Source of the DNA: Comamonadaceae bacterium
Lineage (GTDB): Bacteria > Pseudomonadota > Gammaproteobacteria > Burkholderiales > Burkholderiaceae_C
Assembly (NCBI GenBank): GCA_947456305.1
Contig: CANGPN010000006.1
Location: 62,001 to 126,000 of the forward strand
Reading direction: 5' to 3'
DNA: 64,000 nucleotides
The position numbers and the translations under genes were made by a program. Position 1 is the first letter of the stretch. Each line of letters begins with the position of its first letter. Shown one piece after another: positions 1-8,830 of this stretch. The notes beneath the pieces were generated by a model. That model saw only the letters and a program-made list of their open reading frames with translations. It was not told where the DNA came from and did not search any database.

Positions 1-730
1 GAGTGAGTTGAGGTATTTAAGACAACCCGTGTCGGAGTTGCTTCATCACAGTTTCAAACACCTTGTGGCGCAATGCATGCACCGCGCCACTGCACAAGCT
101 GCATTCGCCACACCAGATGGTTTCGTCACGCCCATGGCGGCAGTGGCGGGTTCGGTGGCGCAAGCCTTGTTGCCATTTCTTGCGCAGCCCGGTGTGGACA
201 AAGCCTTTGTGAACAACGGTGGTGATATTGCTTTGCATTTGCAAGCCGGTGAAAGCTGGCGCGTCGGTGTGGTGACAGATTTGGCGCAGGCATTAAGCGG
301 AATGCAAACGCATGAACTGGTGATAGACGGCGCGTTTGTCATCAGTGCTGACATGCCGGTGCGAGGCATTGCCACCAGCGGTTGGCAGGGACGCAGTTTT
401 TCTTTGGGCATTGCCGACAGCGTGACCGTGTTGGCCGCGACTGCGGCGCAGGCCGATGTGGCAGCCACTTTGATTGCGAATGCAGTGAACACCGACGACC
501 CGCGCATTCAACGCCGCCGCGCAGACAGCTTGCGCGACGACACCGATTTGGGCGCGCGCTTGGTGACTGTGGATGTGCCGCCTTTGTCAGAGGCGCAGAT
601 TCAGCAGGCTTTGCAACTCGGGCTAGACTGTGCCCGTGACATGCAGGCGCGTGGATTCATTCACGCGGCCTTGTTGAGTTGTCAAGGCCATGCAGTGTTG
701 GCCGAATCTTTGGAATGCCGGGTGGAATGA
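1..730 (+). CDS. UPF0280 family protein (ApbE-like), 5' truncated by window
   Basis: The reading frame is open back to base 2, so the N terminus is missing; about 243 residues are visible and the family is usually some 280 long. The visible part has the UPF0280/ApbE-like pattern: an NNGGDIALHL strand, a RGIATSGW stretch followed by a GIADSVTVLA strand, and an Ala-rich helix ending in NAV. ApbE proteins are FAD:protein FMN transferases. UPF0280 members share the fold, but I know of no established reaction for them. The stop overlaps the next start (ATGATGA at 727-733), so the first three genes are probably translationally coupled. The family call is fairly firm; the role is unknown. Confidence 0.8.
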   Translation, partial: SELRYLRQPVSELLHHSFKHLVAQCMHRATAQAAFATPDGFVTPMAAVAGSVAQALLPFLAQPGVDKAFVNNGGDIALHLQAGESWRVGVVTDLAQALSGMQTHELVIDGAFVISADMPVRGIATSGWQGRSFSLGIADSVTVLAATAAQADVAATLIANAVNTDDPRIQRRRADSLRDDTDLGARLVTVDVPPLSEAQIQQALQLGLDCARDMQARGFIHAALLSCQGHAVLAESLECRVE

Positions 731-1383
731 TGAGTGAATCAATAGAAGTACGACGCGTCTTAACCCATGTGGAGCATATTCACCATGAGTTCGGCCCGCC
801 CGCAGAACAGCCCTTGGTGCGCGGTGCCATTGCTGCGGTGTTGCGCAACCCGTATGCAGGCGCTTACCACGCAGACATCTTGCCCATGATGGAAGCGCTC
901 AATCCTTTGGGCGTGGACTTGGCCAAACAATTGTGCGATGCCATGGGTGTGAAGCCTGAGCAAATACAAGGCTATGGCAAAGGCGCGATTGTGGGGGCCG
1001 CCGGTGAATTGGAGCACGGTGCTTTGTGGCATGTGCCGGGTGGTTACGCCATGCGCGAACTGCTGGGTTGGAAAGGTGAACGCGCGTCTTACGCAAAAGG
1101 CGGTGGCGGCGACAAACCCACAGGCCAACCGGGTAACGGTTTGTCCATCGTGCCATCTACTAAAAAAGTGGGCCCGCCGGGCGCGGCCTTGGATGTGCCC
1201 CTGACACACATCAACGCAAGCTATGTGCGCAGCCATTTCGATGCGATAGAAATGCGTGTGCCGGGCGCGCCGCATGCCGATGAAATCATCGTCATTCTGG
1301 CCATGAGCACAGGCGCACGCGTGCACGCGCGTGTCGGTGGTTTGAAAGCACAAGACATCAGTCAATGGAACGGGTTGCGTTGA
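727..1383 (+). CDS. Amino acid synthesis family protein (DUF1185), copy 1
   Basis: This 218-residue protein belongs to the amino_acid_synth (DUF1185) family. It shares with the next gene the blocks GKGAIVGAAGELEHG (middle), VPSTKKVGPPGAALDVPL, and YVRSHFDAIEMRVPGAPHADEI near the C terminus. The start is ATG 727 or ATG 730, overlapping the stop of the UPF0280 gene. It has no signal peptide or membrane segment. The family name rests on old genetic annotation and I know of no secure biochemical activity. Location in an operon with nicotinamidase and a molybdenum hydroxylase suggests a part in N-heterocycle or amide metabolism, but that is inference. Confidence 0.85.
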   Translation: MMSESIEVRRVLTHVEHIHHEFGPPAEQPLVRGAIAAVLRNPYAGAYHADILPMMEALNPLGVDLAKQLCDAMGVKPEQIQGYGKGAIVGAAGELEHGALWHVPGGYAMRELLGWKGERASYAKGGGGDKPTGQPGNGLSIVPSTKKVGPPGAALDVPLTHINASYVRSHFDAIEMRVPGAPHADEIIVILAMSTGARVHARVGGLKAQDISQWNGLR

Positions 1384-1399
1384 ACACGCAGGAGACAAC

Positions 1400-1984
1400 A
1401 TGAAAGCACAGATACGCAAAATCATTGTTCAAGTGGACGAGATTCATCAAGACGGCGGTAAAGCAGTGAACCCGCCGACACGCCGCGCATTGGCCATGGC
1501 CGTCATTGCCAATCCGTATGCAGGTCGTTTCAGCGAGTCCTTGGATGAACTGATTGACATAGGCGAAGAACTTGGCGGCTTGCTCGGCGAGCGTTGCGTG
1601 CAAGCGCTGGGAATTGCGCCCGAGCAGGCACAAAGCTATGGCAAAGCCGCCATCGTCGGTGAAGGCGGTGAGTTGGAGCACGCAGCTGCCATTCTTCACC
1701 CCAAACTCGGTGCACCCTTGCGCAAAGCGGTCAGCGTTGGTGCGGCACTCGTGCCGTCTGCGAAAAAACAAGGCACGCTAGGCTCGGCAGTGGATGTGCC
1801 CTTGGGTCACAAAGACGCGGCGTTTGTGCGCAGCCATTTCGATGCCATGGAAGCACGTGTGGCTGATGCGCCGCGTGCGAATGAAATCGTGGTGGCAGTG
1901 GTGGTCACTGACAGTGGCAGACCGCATCCGCGCATCGGCGGATTGCAAGTACATGAAATCGTGGGCAAAGACGGCCTGCGGTAA
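1400..1984 (+). CDS. Amino acid synthesis family protein (DUF1185), copy 2
   Basis: A 194-residue paralogue of the preceding gene, 16 bp downstream, with an AGGAGA ribosome site at 1389-1394. Conserved blocks are IRKIIVQVDEIHQDGGK at the N terminus, YGKAAIVGEGGELEHAA, DVPLGHKDAAFVRSHFDAME, and RIGGLQVHEIVGKDGLR at the C terminus. Copy 1 carries about 20 extra residues in its middle (a GWKGERASYAKGGGG stretch) that copy 2 lacks, so the pair is an old, diverged duplication. A heteromeric enzyme is possible. No membrane segments are seen. Exact function unknown. Confidence 0.85.
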   Translation: MKAQIRKIIVQVDEIHQDGGKAVNPPTRRALAMAVIANPYAGRFSESLDELIDIGEELGGLLGERCVQALGIAPEQAQSYGKAAIVGEGGELEHAAAILHPKLGAPLRKAVSVGAALVPSAKKQGTLGSAVDVPLGHKDAAFVRSHFDAMEARVADAPRANEIVVAVVVTDSGRPHPRIGGLQVHEIVGKDGLR

Positions 1985-2043
1985 ATCAGCCTTGAGCCAG
2001 TTTCCCTACGCACGGGTTGTGCGGTTTTTTTGTTTGGAGATGG

Positions 2044-2769
2044 ATGATGAAAGCAGACCGTAGAAAACTATTGACCGCGTTGGGCACCATGGGCGCATTG
2101 GGTGCAGTCGCACCTTGGGCCTGGTCAGCGACCAAAGTCAAACCCGGTGAAGACTCGGTGTTGATCGTGGTCGATGTACAAAATTGTTTCGTCGAAGGCG
2201 GCACCTTGCCCGTGGCCAAAGGCTCGGAAGTCGTGCCAGTCATCAACCGCATTTCCAAAGCGTTTGACAACATCGTCGTCACACAAGACTGGCACACCCA
2301 AGGCCATGCGTCATTTGCATCTGCCTACGGTGGCAAAAAACCATTTGAAACCACCAAGCTCAGCTATGGCACACAGGTGTTGTGGCCCGACCATTGCGTG
2401 CAAGGCACCAAGGACGCAGAGTTGCACAAAGACCTGGCCTTGCCGTCTGCGCAATTGATCATCCGCAAGGGCTACCACCCCAAGGTGGACAGCTATTCCG
2501 CATTCATGGAAGCTGACGGCAAAACTGCCACCGGTTTGTCCGGCTACTTGAAACAACGCGGTATTAAATCGGTGTTCGTCACCGGTTTGGCCACTGACTT
2601 CTGCGTGGCATGGACAGCAATGGACGCACGCGCTGCGGGCTTTGAAGTGTCGGTGGTGGAAGACGCCTGCCGTGGCATTGACTTGAACGGCTCTTTGGAT
2701 GCGGCTTGGAAAAGCATGGCTGAAAAAGGTGTCAAACGGATTCAGTCCGGTGATATCCAAATCGGTTGA
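2044..2769 (+). CDS. pncA: Nicotinamidase/isochorismatase-family amidohydrolase with Tat-like signal
   Basis: Predicted to hydrolyse nicotinamide to nicotinate and ammonia. From ATG 2044 (GGAGA ribosome site at 2036-2040) the protein has 241 residues. The cysteine hydrolase triad is visible: D44 (VVDVQNCF), K142 (IIRKGYH) and C187 (TDFCVAW). The PncA metal ligands D82, H84 and H88 are in QDWHTQGH. Unusually, the first 30 residues form a signal: twin arginine (DRRKLL), a hydrophobic stretch and an Ala-x-Ala-like cleavage region (WAWSAT). This suggests export by Tat, whereas typical PncA is cytosolic. It sits directly upstream of the nicotinate-dehydrogenase-like genes, so nicotinamide is the most likely substrate. 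Confidence 0.85.
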   Translation: MMKADRRKLLTALGTMGALGAVAPWAWSATKVKPGEDSVLIVVDVQNCFVEGGTLPVAKGSEVVPVINRISKAFDNIVVTQDWHTQGHASFASAYGGKKPFETTKLSYGTQVLWPDHCVQGTKDAELHKDLALPSAQLIIRKGYHPKVDSYSAFMEADGKTATGLSGYLKQRGIKSVFVTGLATDFCVAWTAMDARAAGFEVSVVEDACRGIDLNGSLDAAWKSMAEKGVKRIQSGDIQIG

Positions 2770-2796
2770 TTGCAAACCTTCGCGCCACTGCCGCTC

Positions 2797-3288
2797 ATGT
2801 TGACCATGCGATCAGTGGACGTGAAGCTCAAGGTCAATCAACAAACGGTTGATCTGACCTTGAGCAGTGCCGCCACGCTGCTGCATGTGCTGCGCAATGA
2901 CCTTGGCCTGAATGCACCGAAATACGGATGCGGTCTGGGTGAATGCGGTGCTTGCACGGTATGGATAGACGGCACACCTGCGCGGGCTTGCGTGATTCCC
3001 GCACTTGAAATATCAGACAGAGACATCACCACTTTAGAAGGTCTGGGTAATGCGCAACAACCGCACCCGGTGCAACAGGCATTCATAGACACACAGGCCG
3101 CGCAATGCGGTTATTGTTTGAACGGCATGCTCATGATGACCGTGGCCTTGCTAAATAAAAATCCGCAACCTACTGACGAAGAAATACTTCGGGCTTTGTC
3201 GGCCAATCTGTGCCGATGTGGCACGCATGTAGAAATCATCGCGGCAGTGCACCGTGCTGCTGAACTGATGAAAGCGCAAACACCGTGA
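2797..3288 (+). CDS. nicA: (2Fe-2S)-binding subunit of molybdenum hydroxylase (NicA-like)
   Basis: Small iron-sulfur subunit of a xanthine-oxidase-family hydroxylase, 163 residues from ATG 2797 (ATG 2809 also possible). The N-terminal plant-type [2Fe-2S] domain has C45, C50, C53 and C65 (YGCGLGECGACTV...ARAC). The C-terminal four-helix [2Fe-2S] domain has C104, C107, C139 and C141 (QCGYCLNGM...LCRCGTH). These clusters carry electrons from the molybdenum site to the cytochrome c domains of the partner. The stop overlaps the next start (GTGA at 3285). Pairing with a large subunit fused to c-type cytochromes, and the nicotinamidase upstream, favour nicotinate over isoquinoline or an aldehyde as substrate. 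Confidence 0.85.
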   Translation: MLTMRSVDVKLKVNQQTVDLTLSSAATLLHVLRNDLGLNAPKYGCGLGECGACTVWIDGTPARACVIPALEISDRDITTLEGLGNAQQPHPVQQAFIDTQAAQCGYCLNGMLMMTVALLNKNPQPTDEEILRALSANLCRCGTHVEIIAAVHRAAELMKAQTP

Positions 3289-6200
3289 GCATGCGTGCAT
3301 CACAAGTGCAAACACGCGCCGATCTGTTTCAGGCACAAGGTGTGTTGCGCGTGGTGCGAGCCCCTGTACCTGCTGCACCGCCTGTGCCGGGTCAACCCAG
3401 TTTTGTGTACAGCCAAGCAGATGAGGGCATGGAATGTTTCATCGCGTTATGGGACGACGGCAGCGTCACCGCTTTGCACGGCCATGTGGATTTAGGCACA
3501 GGTCTTCGCACCGCGCTCACGCAAATCGTCGCTGAAGAATTGTCGATATCGCCGTCACGCATACACATGGTGATGGGCATGACGGCGGTGTCGCCCAACC
3601 AAGGCGCAACCATAGCCAGCGCCTCTATTCAAAACCATGCCGCACCTTTGCGTGCAGCCGCCGCCCAAGCCGCGCAATGGTTGTTGTTGCAAGCCGCGCG
3701 TTTGTGGGTGTTGCCGGTTGAAGATTTGCGCATGACGCCAGACGGCATTCAAGCCAAAGACCGCGCACCGGTGGCTTGGGGCAATTTGCTCAAAGGCTTG
3801 AACATCGAATTGAGCTTGGACTTGAACACAGCACTCAAGCCCTTGGAGCAACACAGCGTGGCAGGCGACAGCTTGCCGCGCATAGACATACCCGCCAAAG
3901 TGTTTGGTGAACTGGTGTTTGTGCATGACATGCGCTTGCCCGGCATGTTGCACGGGCGTGTGGTGCGCCCGCCGTATGCAGGTGCAGACAGCGGTGACTT
4001 CATCGGTCAAACTTTAGAGCGCGTGGAAGCGCAATCGATAGCGCACATTCCCGGCATACGCTCGGTGGTGGTGCAAGCCGATTTTGTCGGCATCGTGGCA
4101 GAGCGTGAAGAACACGCCGAGCAAGCCATGCGCGAACTCGTGGTGCATTGGAAAGCATGGCCTGGCATGCCTGATGTATCGGATGCAGAAAACGCCATCC
4201 GCCGTAACCCGTCGACTGCACGTCAGTTGATCAATGACGGTGATGTGGACCAAGCCTTGAGCGATGCCGCGCAACATTTGCAACGCACCTATGTGTGGCC
4301 TTACCAGTTGCATGCGTCCATCGGCCCGTCGTGCGCGGTGGCACATTGGCAACCGCCGCAAGAAAACGGCTCGTCATTTCAATTGCGTGTATGGGCCGGT
4401 ACGCAAAACCCGCATGCCTTGCGCGCTGACATTGCATTGCTTTGCGGTTTGCGTGACACCGACGTGGATGTGTTGCGCATGGAGGCCGCCGGTTGCTATG
4501 GCCGCAATGGCGCAGATGATGTGGCCGCAGATGCGGCGTTGTTGTCCAAGGCTGTGGGTGCGCCGGTGCGTGTGCAACTCAGCCGCGAACAAGAGCACCT
4601 GTGGGAGCCCAAGGGTGCGGCGCAACTCATGCAGGTGCAAGGTGGTTTGTCTGGCAACGGCGAGCCCAGCGGTTATGACTTTCAAGCCTCTTACCCATCG
4701 AATGGCGCCACCACACTCGCGCTGTTACTCACGCGCACCGTAGAGCCGTTGGCACGAAGTTTCGAGATGGGCGACCGCACCGCATGTCCGCCTTATGACT
4801 ATGCAGATATGCGCGTCACTGTGAACGACATGCCGCCGATATTGCGTGCGTCCTGGTTGCGCGGCGTGTCTGCATTGCCGAATGCATTCGCGCATGAAAG
4901 CTTTATCGATGAATTGGCCAGCGCTGCGGGGGCAGACCCGTTGCAATACCGCTTGGCGCACATGTCAGATGAACGGGCCCGTGAGGTGTTGCAGGCCACC
5001 GCTGACAAAGCCGGTTGGAAAGTTCACACCCAAGCGCAACAACAAGCTGCGCAAGGCGAATGGCTGCAAGGCCAGGGCGTGGCATATGCCAGATACACAC
5101 ACAGCAAATGGCCGGGCTTTGGTGCGGCGTGGGCGGCGTGGGTGGCCGATGTGCAAGTGAACAAAACCACAGGCGAAGTGCAAGTCAAACGTGTGGTGGT
5201 CGGGCATGACGCAGGCCGCGTCATCAACCCCAAAGGTGTAGAGCAGCAAGTGCATGGCAATGTGTTGCAAACCACCAGTCGCGCATTGTTTGAGCAAATA
5301 CAGACCGACAGCGTGGACGGCAGCGTAACCAGCGCCGAGTGGGGCAGTTACCCGATTTTGAATTTCAGACAAGTGCCTGTCATTGAAGTGGTGCAAATGC
5401 CGCGTCCGCAACAAGACCCGTTGGGTGCGGGTGAGTCGTCATCTGTGCCGGGCACCGCCGCGATTGCGAATGCGATTTTTGATGCCACCGGTGTGCGATT
5501 TCGCAACCCGCCATTCACACCGGAAGTGGTACGCGCCGCACTCAACCCATTGGCTTCACCAGTCACACCGACACAGCCAGCAGAGCAGGTCATGCCGGAT
5601 GTGCCGCGCTCTAAACAACCCGGCTTGTTGAATGTGTGGGGCTGGAAGCAAATAAGCGGCGTGTTGTTAGCCACGCTGGCAGTGGGTGCAGCGGTGGTGG
5701 GTTGGCGCAGTGCATTACCACGCATCACACCTCTGAGCGCATCTTTCAGCGAAGCGCAACTGCAACGCGGTGCGCAGTTGGCCGCACTTGGAAATTGCGT
5801 GAGTTGCCACACCGCAGAGCAGGGCGCGACACTGGCAGGTGGCAAAGCTTTTGACACGCCTTACGGCACGGTGTACAGCAGCAACCTCAGCCCCGACCCG
5901 GACACAGGCATAGGCGCATGGTCTTACCAAGCGTTTGCCCGCGCCATGCGCCAAGGCGTGTCGCGCGATGGTCATGCTTTGTACCCGGTGTTTCCGTTCA
6001 CATCGTTTGCGCGCATGAGTGATGAAGACATGACTGCGCTGTATGCCTGGTTGATGACGCAAACACCGGTGGCGCAAACCACACCTGCAGCTGAAATGCT
6101 CATGGGTTTGAACATGCGTCCTTTGCTGTCGGTGTGGAACGCGGTGTTTCACAACGACAGACAAGAGCGTTACGATAGCGCGCAAACACCGCAATGGAAC

Positions 6201-6914
6201 CGGGGTGAATATCTGGTGAATGGCGTGGCGCATTGCGGCGCGTGTCACACACCGCGCAACCTCATGGGTGCCGAACAAAAGCAAACCGCGTACATGCAAG
6301 GTGCTTGGGTAGATGGTTGGCAAGCGCCTGCACTGACCAGCTTCAACCGTTCGCCCATGCCGTGGCGCGAACAGGATTTTTTCAATTACCTGCGCAAAGG
6401 CCACACCGGTTTTCATGGCACGGCCAACGGACCGATGGCGCAAGTGGTGCGCAATTTGCAAGCCGTGCCAGATGCAGACATACACGCCATGGCGGTGTAC
6501 TTGGCATCACTCAACCCGAATGCGTCAGCATTGGGCGATGCGGATTACGGTGCGCATGCAGTGGCCGTGGTGATGAATGCCGCAGAACAAGCGCCTTTGC
6601 CAGATGCGGCGGACCGACAGTTTGCGGGCAGCTGCGGTGCTTGCCACCACGACGGCGATGGACCGCAGTTGTTGGGCGTGAACCAACCCTTGGCGCTCAA
6701 CGGTAATTTGCACAGCGACAGCCCGGCCAATCTGGTGAATGTGATTTTGAAAGGCGTGCAGCAACCCGCGTCACGCGATATCGGCTTCATGCCCGCGTTT
6801 GAACACAGCTTGAGCAAACCGCAAATCATTGGCTTGGTGCAATGGATGCGGCAAAGGTATGCACCGGGTAAACCGGCGTGGAGTGTGGAAGAGATCAATA
6901 AGGTGATGAATTAA
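3285..6914 (+). CDS. nicB: Molybdopterin-binding / triheme cytochrome c subunit, nicotinate dehydrogenase NicB-like
   Basis: A 1209-residue protein, close to the length of Pseudomonas NicB. Residues 1 to about 760 are the aldehyde oxidase/xanthine dehydrogenase molybdopterin domain, ending with the [18 protein letters not shown] block. One membrane segment follows at about 787-807 ([11 protein letters not shown]...). The C-terminal third holds three c-type haem sites: CVSCH near 838, CGACH near 984 and CGACH near 1117. There is no N-terminal signal, so the catalytic domain is probably cytoplasmic and the haems periplasmic. Known NicAB hydroxylates nicotinate to 6-hydroxynicotinate. Start is GTG 3285 in the GTGA overlap, or ATG 3291. 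Substrate is inferred from the gene order. Confidence 0.8.
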   Translation: MSMRASQVQTRADLFQAQGVLRVVRAPVPAAPPVPGQPSFVYSQADEGMECFIALWDDGSVTALHGHVDLGTGLRTALTQIVAEELSISPSRIHMVMGMTAVSPNQGATIASASIQNHAAPLRAAAAQAAQWLLLQAARLWVLPVEDLRMTPDGIQAKDRAPVAWGNLLKGLNIELSLDLNTALKPLEQHSVAGDSLPRIDIPAKVFGELVFVHDMRLPGMLHGRVVRPPYAGADSGDFIGQTLERVEAQSIAHIPGIRSVVVQADFVGIVAEREEHAEQAMRELVVHWKAWPGMPDVSDAENAIRRNPSTARQLINDGDVDQALSDAAQHLQRTYVWPYQLHASIGPSCAVAHWQPPQENGSSFQLRVWAGTQNPHALRADIALLCGLRDTDVDVLRMEAAGCYGRNGADDVAADAALLSKAVGAPVRVQLSREQEHLWEPKGAAQLMQVQGGLSGNGEPSGYDFQASYPSNGATTLALLLTRTVEPLARSFEMGDRTACPPYDYADMRVTVNDMPPILRASWLRGVSALPNAFAHESFIDELASAAGADPLQYRLAHMSDERAREVLQATADKAGWKVHTQAQQQAAQGEWLQGQGVAYARYTHSKWPGFGAAWAAWVADVQVNKTTGEVQVKRVVVGHDAGRVINPKGVEQQVHGNVLQTTSRALFEQIQTDSVDGSVTSAEWGSYPILNFRQVPVIEVVQMPRPQQDPLGAGESSSVPGTAAIANAIFDATGVRFRNPPFTPEVVRAALNPLASPVTPTQPAEQVMPDVPRSKQPGLLNVWGWKQISGVLLATLAVGAAVVGWRSALPRITPLSASFSEAQLQRGAQLAALGNCVSCHTAEQGATLAGGKAFDTPYGTVYSSNLSPDPDTGIGAWSYQAFARAMRQGVSRDGHALYPVFPFTSFARMSDEDMTALYAWLMTQTPVAQTTPAAEMLMGLNMRPLLSVWNAVFHNDRQERYDSAQTPQWNRGEYLVNGVAHCGACHTPRNLMGAEQKQTAYMQGAWVDGWQAPALTSFNRSPMPWREQDFFNYLRKGHTGFHGTANGPMAQVVRNLQAVPDADIHAMAVYLASLNPNASALGDADYGAHAVAVVMNAAEQAPLPDAADRQFAGSCGACHHDGDGPQLLGVNQPLALNGNLHSDSPANLVNVILKGVQQPASRDIGFMPAFEHSLSKPQIIGLVQWMRQRYAPGKPAWSVEEINKVMN

Positions 6915-6916
6915 CG

Positions 6917-7456
6917 ATGACTGTTCGCGACATTCTCAAAATGGGTGACCCCCGGTTGCTGCAATTCGCAGAGCCGGTGAAAGCATTTGATACGCCTGAG
7001 TTGCACACACTCATCAGCGACATGCGCGAAACCATGGCTGCGGTGAATGGCGCGGGACTGGCAGCGCCGCAAATCGGCATTAACTTGCAACTTGTTATCT
7101 TCGGCAGCGACCAAACCAACCCGCGATACCCCGACAGACCCTTGGTACCAAAAACCGTGTTGATCAACCCGGTCATCACACCCATAGGCACTGACGAAGA
7201 ACACGATTGGGAAGGATGCTTATCTGTGCCCGGCTTGCGCGGCATGGTGCCGAGGTGGGCGCAGATTCGTTACACAGGTATGGATGAAACAGGTCACGCG
7301 ATTGACAGAACCGTGAACGGTTTTCATGCGCGCGTAGTGCAACACGAATGCGACCATTTGATTGGCAAGCTATACCCGATGCGAGTGAGGGACTTCACCA
7401 AGTTTGGTTACACCGAGGTGTTGTTTCCGGAGATTGGGGATGTGGAGGATGATTGA
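6917..7456 (+). CDS. def: Peptide deformylase
   Basis: A 179-residue peptide deformylase that removes formyl from nascent N-terminal methionine. All three family motifs are present: GAGLAAPQ at 45-52, EGCLS at 99-103 (C101 metal ligand) and HECDH at 143-147 (two His ligands and the catalytic Glu). Length and motifs fit an active metalloenzyme. It starts two bases after the nicB stop and is probably co-transcribed, an unusual partner because def usually sits with fmt. Burkholderiales often carry extra PDF copies, so this may be an accessory one. A role in deformylating a pathway intermediate is considered under findings. Confidence 0.92.
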   Translation: MTVRDILKMGDPRLLQFAEPVKAFDTPELHTLISDMRETMAAVNGAGLAAPQIGINLQLVIFGSDQTNPRYPDRPLVPKTVLINPVITPIGTDEEHDWEGCLSVPGLRGMVPRWAQIRYTGMDETGHAIDRTVNGFHARVVQHECDHLIGKLYPMRVRDFTKFGYTEVLFPEIGDVEDD

Positions 7457-8123
7457 TCCAAGGCCGCAATTCCCCACTTCGCAAATCTGCAAACCGGTCT
7501 ACTGCTTGCGCCCTGTGCCGCAGTGACGGGTTGATACAACCCAGCACATAGTGAATTTGCTGGTGCCTACTGTCCAAGTCTTTTCAGTGGGTGATGCGTT
7601 CGCGAGCAAGGTCTGACTGTGCTGCGGGAAGGCGGAATTCAAAGTTGCTGACTGCTTCACCGCTGCGTTTCGATGTGCATGCCCTATACGTTGCGCGACC
7701 AACCATGATCAATCGCTTGTTGTGCATAAGCAAGCCGAATATCCGTCGATTTGAGTCGGGGGAGCAGGACGATGTTGTGGCCCCAAGGCAATTGTCCAAC
7801 GGCCTTTTGGACGAATTCAGGGTCTGGCCACGCTTTAGTAAATGCGCGCACTTACAGCAGATTTGCCCTTGAAAAGCCTTTCATCTCTGGAAACGCTCTA
7901 CGCAGGTCATGTGCAAGCCGCTCAATGACTTTTGCGCCCTAATCCGGCGCTGCTGTTCTTCACCGATGTTTTTTTGTGGAGATGGGCAGTCATGAGGTAG
8001 GGCGGGGGCGGGCGTTGCTGTTACCATGAATGAATAAAAAGTAGTCAAATAATAACCCCGAAATGCATTTATTACGCATAATTTATATTGAAATTTACTC
8101 ATAAAACATTCTTAAATCACGCC
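7457..8123. other. Gap without recognisable gene
   Basis: About 670 bp between def and the next gene. Only short reading frames occur (for example 7591-7872 plus and 7584-7799 minus). None has a ribosome site, a conserved motif or composition that I recognise. I see no tRNA cloverleaf, inverted-repeat ends or direct repeats. The last 100 bases (about 8020-8110) are clearly AT-rich and may hold the promoter of the gene at 8124. It could be remnant coding sequence, but I cannot identify any parent family. Confidence 0.5.
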
Positions 8124-8825
8124 ATGCCACACACCTTGTCTGCCCCCGTTCGTGTTTTGTTGCGCTTATTCATGGCCTGGCTTTTTCTGGTCGGCTTGAG
8201 CCATTCGCATGCACAAACACCAGCGCCCACATTGCCCGCTGGCAAGTCCTCAACTTTCGTAGTGATGCAAGGTTTTTCAGTGGATGTGTCGCGATTGAAT
8301 CCGCAGCAACAAGCGTTCATCACGCCGGTGTTGTCAGCCCAGTTTGAATTGATTCGACGCGCTGATTTACCGCCGATGCTGTTGGCGTTCATGAAAACCA
8401 TTCCTCTGATGGTTGACCCGAGTTTGCCCGTGGGCGGTACCCCCGCGTTGTTCAGTAACGGCAACTTATCCGGCAGAGGTGTAGTGAAAACCAGTCTGGT
8501 ACCTATTCCCTCCGACAAGCCGGTGATATTGCATGAAATGTTGCATGCTTACGATTGGAATTACTGGCGGTTTGACAAGCCGGAGATTCAATCAGCTTAT
8601 GCCCAAGCAGTGAATCAAAACTTGTACCCGCAATGGTCAGGCAGTCACTTTTTACAAAATGCCAGAGAGTTTTTTGCGGTGACGGGAACGGTGTATTTGG
8701 TAGGGCGTATCAAACAGCCGCCGTTTGACTGTCGTGCGCTGGCTGGTTTGCAACCAGACTATCTGAAGTTCATGGAGAACCTGTTTGGCCCGCACCCTTA
8801 TTGCAATAGCGTTGACTCTAGGTAA
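8124..8825 (+). CDS. Secreted putative zinc metallopeptidase (HExxH)
   Basis: A 233-residue protein from ATG 8124. Residues 1-30 are a signal peptide (basic MPHTLSAPVR, hydrophobic core, SHAQ cleavage site). HEMLHAYDW at 137-145 contains an HExxH zincin motif. A downstream NAREFFAVTG could supply the third ligand, a glutumate, as in gluzincin-like folds of the anthrax lethal factor type. There is a single domain and no membrane segment after the signal. It is convergent with crtB, with 5 bp between the stops. The zinc-binding role is inferred from the motif; I do not recognise the family. Confidence 0.6.
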   Translation: MPHTLSAPVRVLLRLFMAWLFLVGLSHSHAQTPAPTLPAGKSSTFVVMQGFSVDVSRLNPQQQAFITPVLSAQFELIRRADLPPMLLAFMKTIPLMVDPSLPVGGTPALFSNGNLSGRGVVKTSLVPIPSDKPVILHEMLHAYDWNYWRFDKPEIQSAYAQAVNQNLYPQWSGSHFLQNAREFFAVTGTVYLVGRIKQPPFDCRALAGLQPDYLKFMENLFGPHPYCNSVDSR

Positions 8826-8830
8826 ATACG

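Noticed and set aside
730-1984. The two DUF1185 genes as a recent or artefactual duplication
   Set aside because: They differ through most of their length and one has an insertion of about 20 residues, so they are old paralogues.
5715-6485. 256-codon open frame antisense to the cytochrome part of nicB
   Set aside because: His/Arg/Cys-rich shadow sequence. The sense frame has clear haem motifs.
7584-7872. Overlapping short frames on both strands in the gap after def
   Set aside because: No ribosome site, no recognisable motif and heavy mutual overlap. I treat them as chance frames, possibly from decayed sequence.
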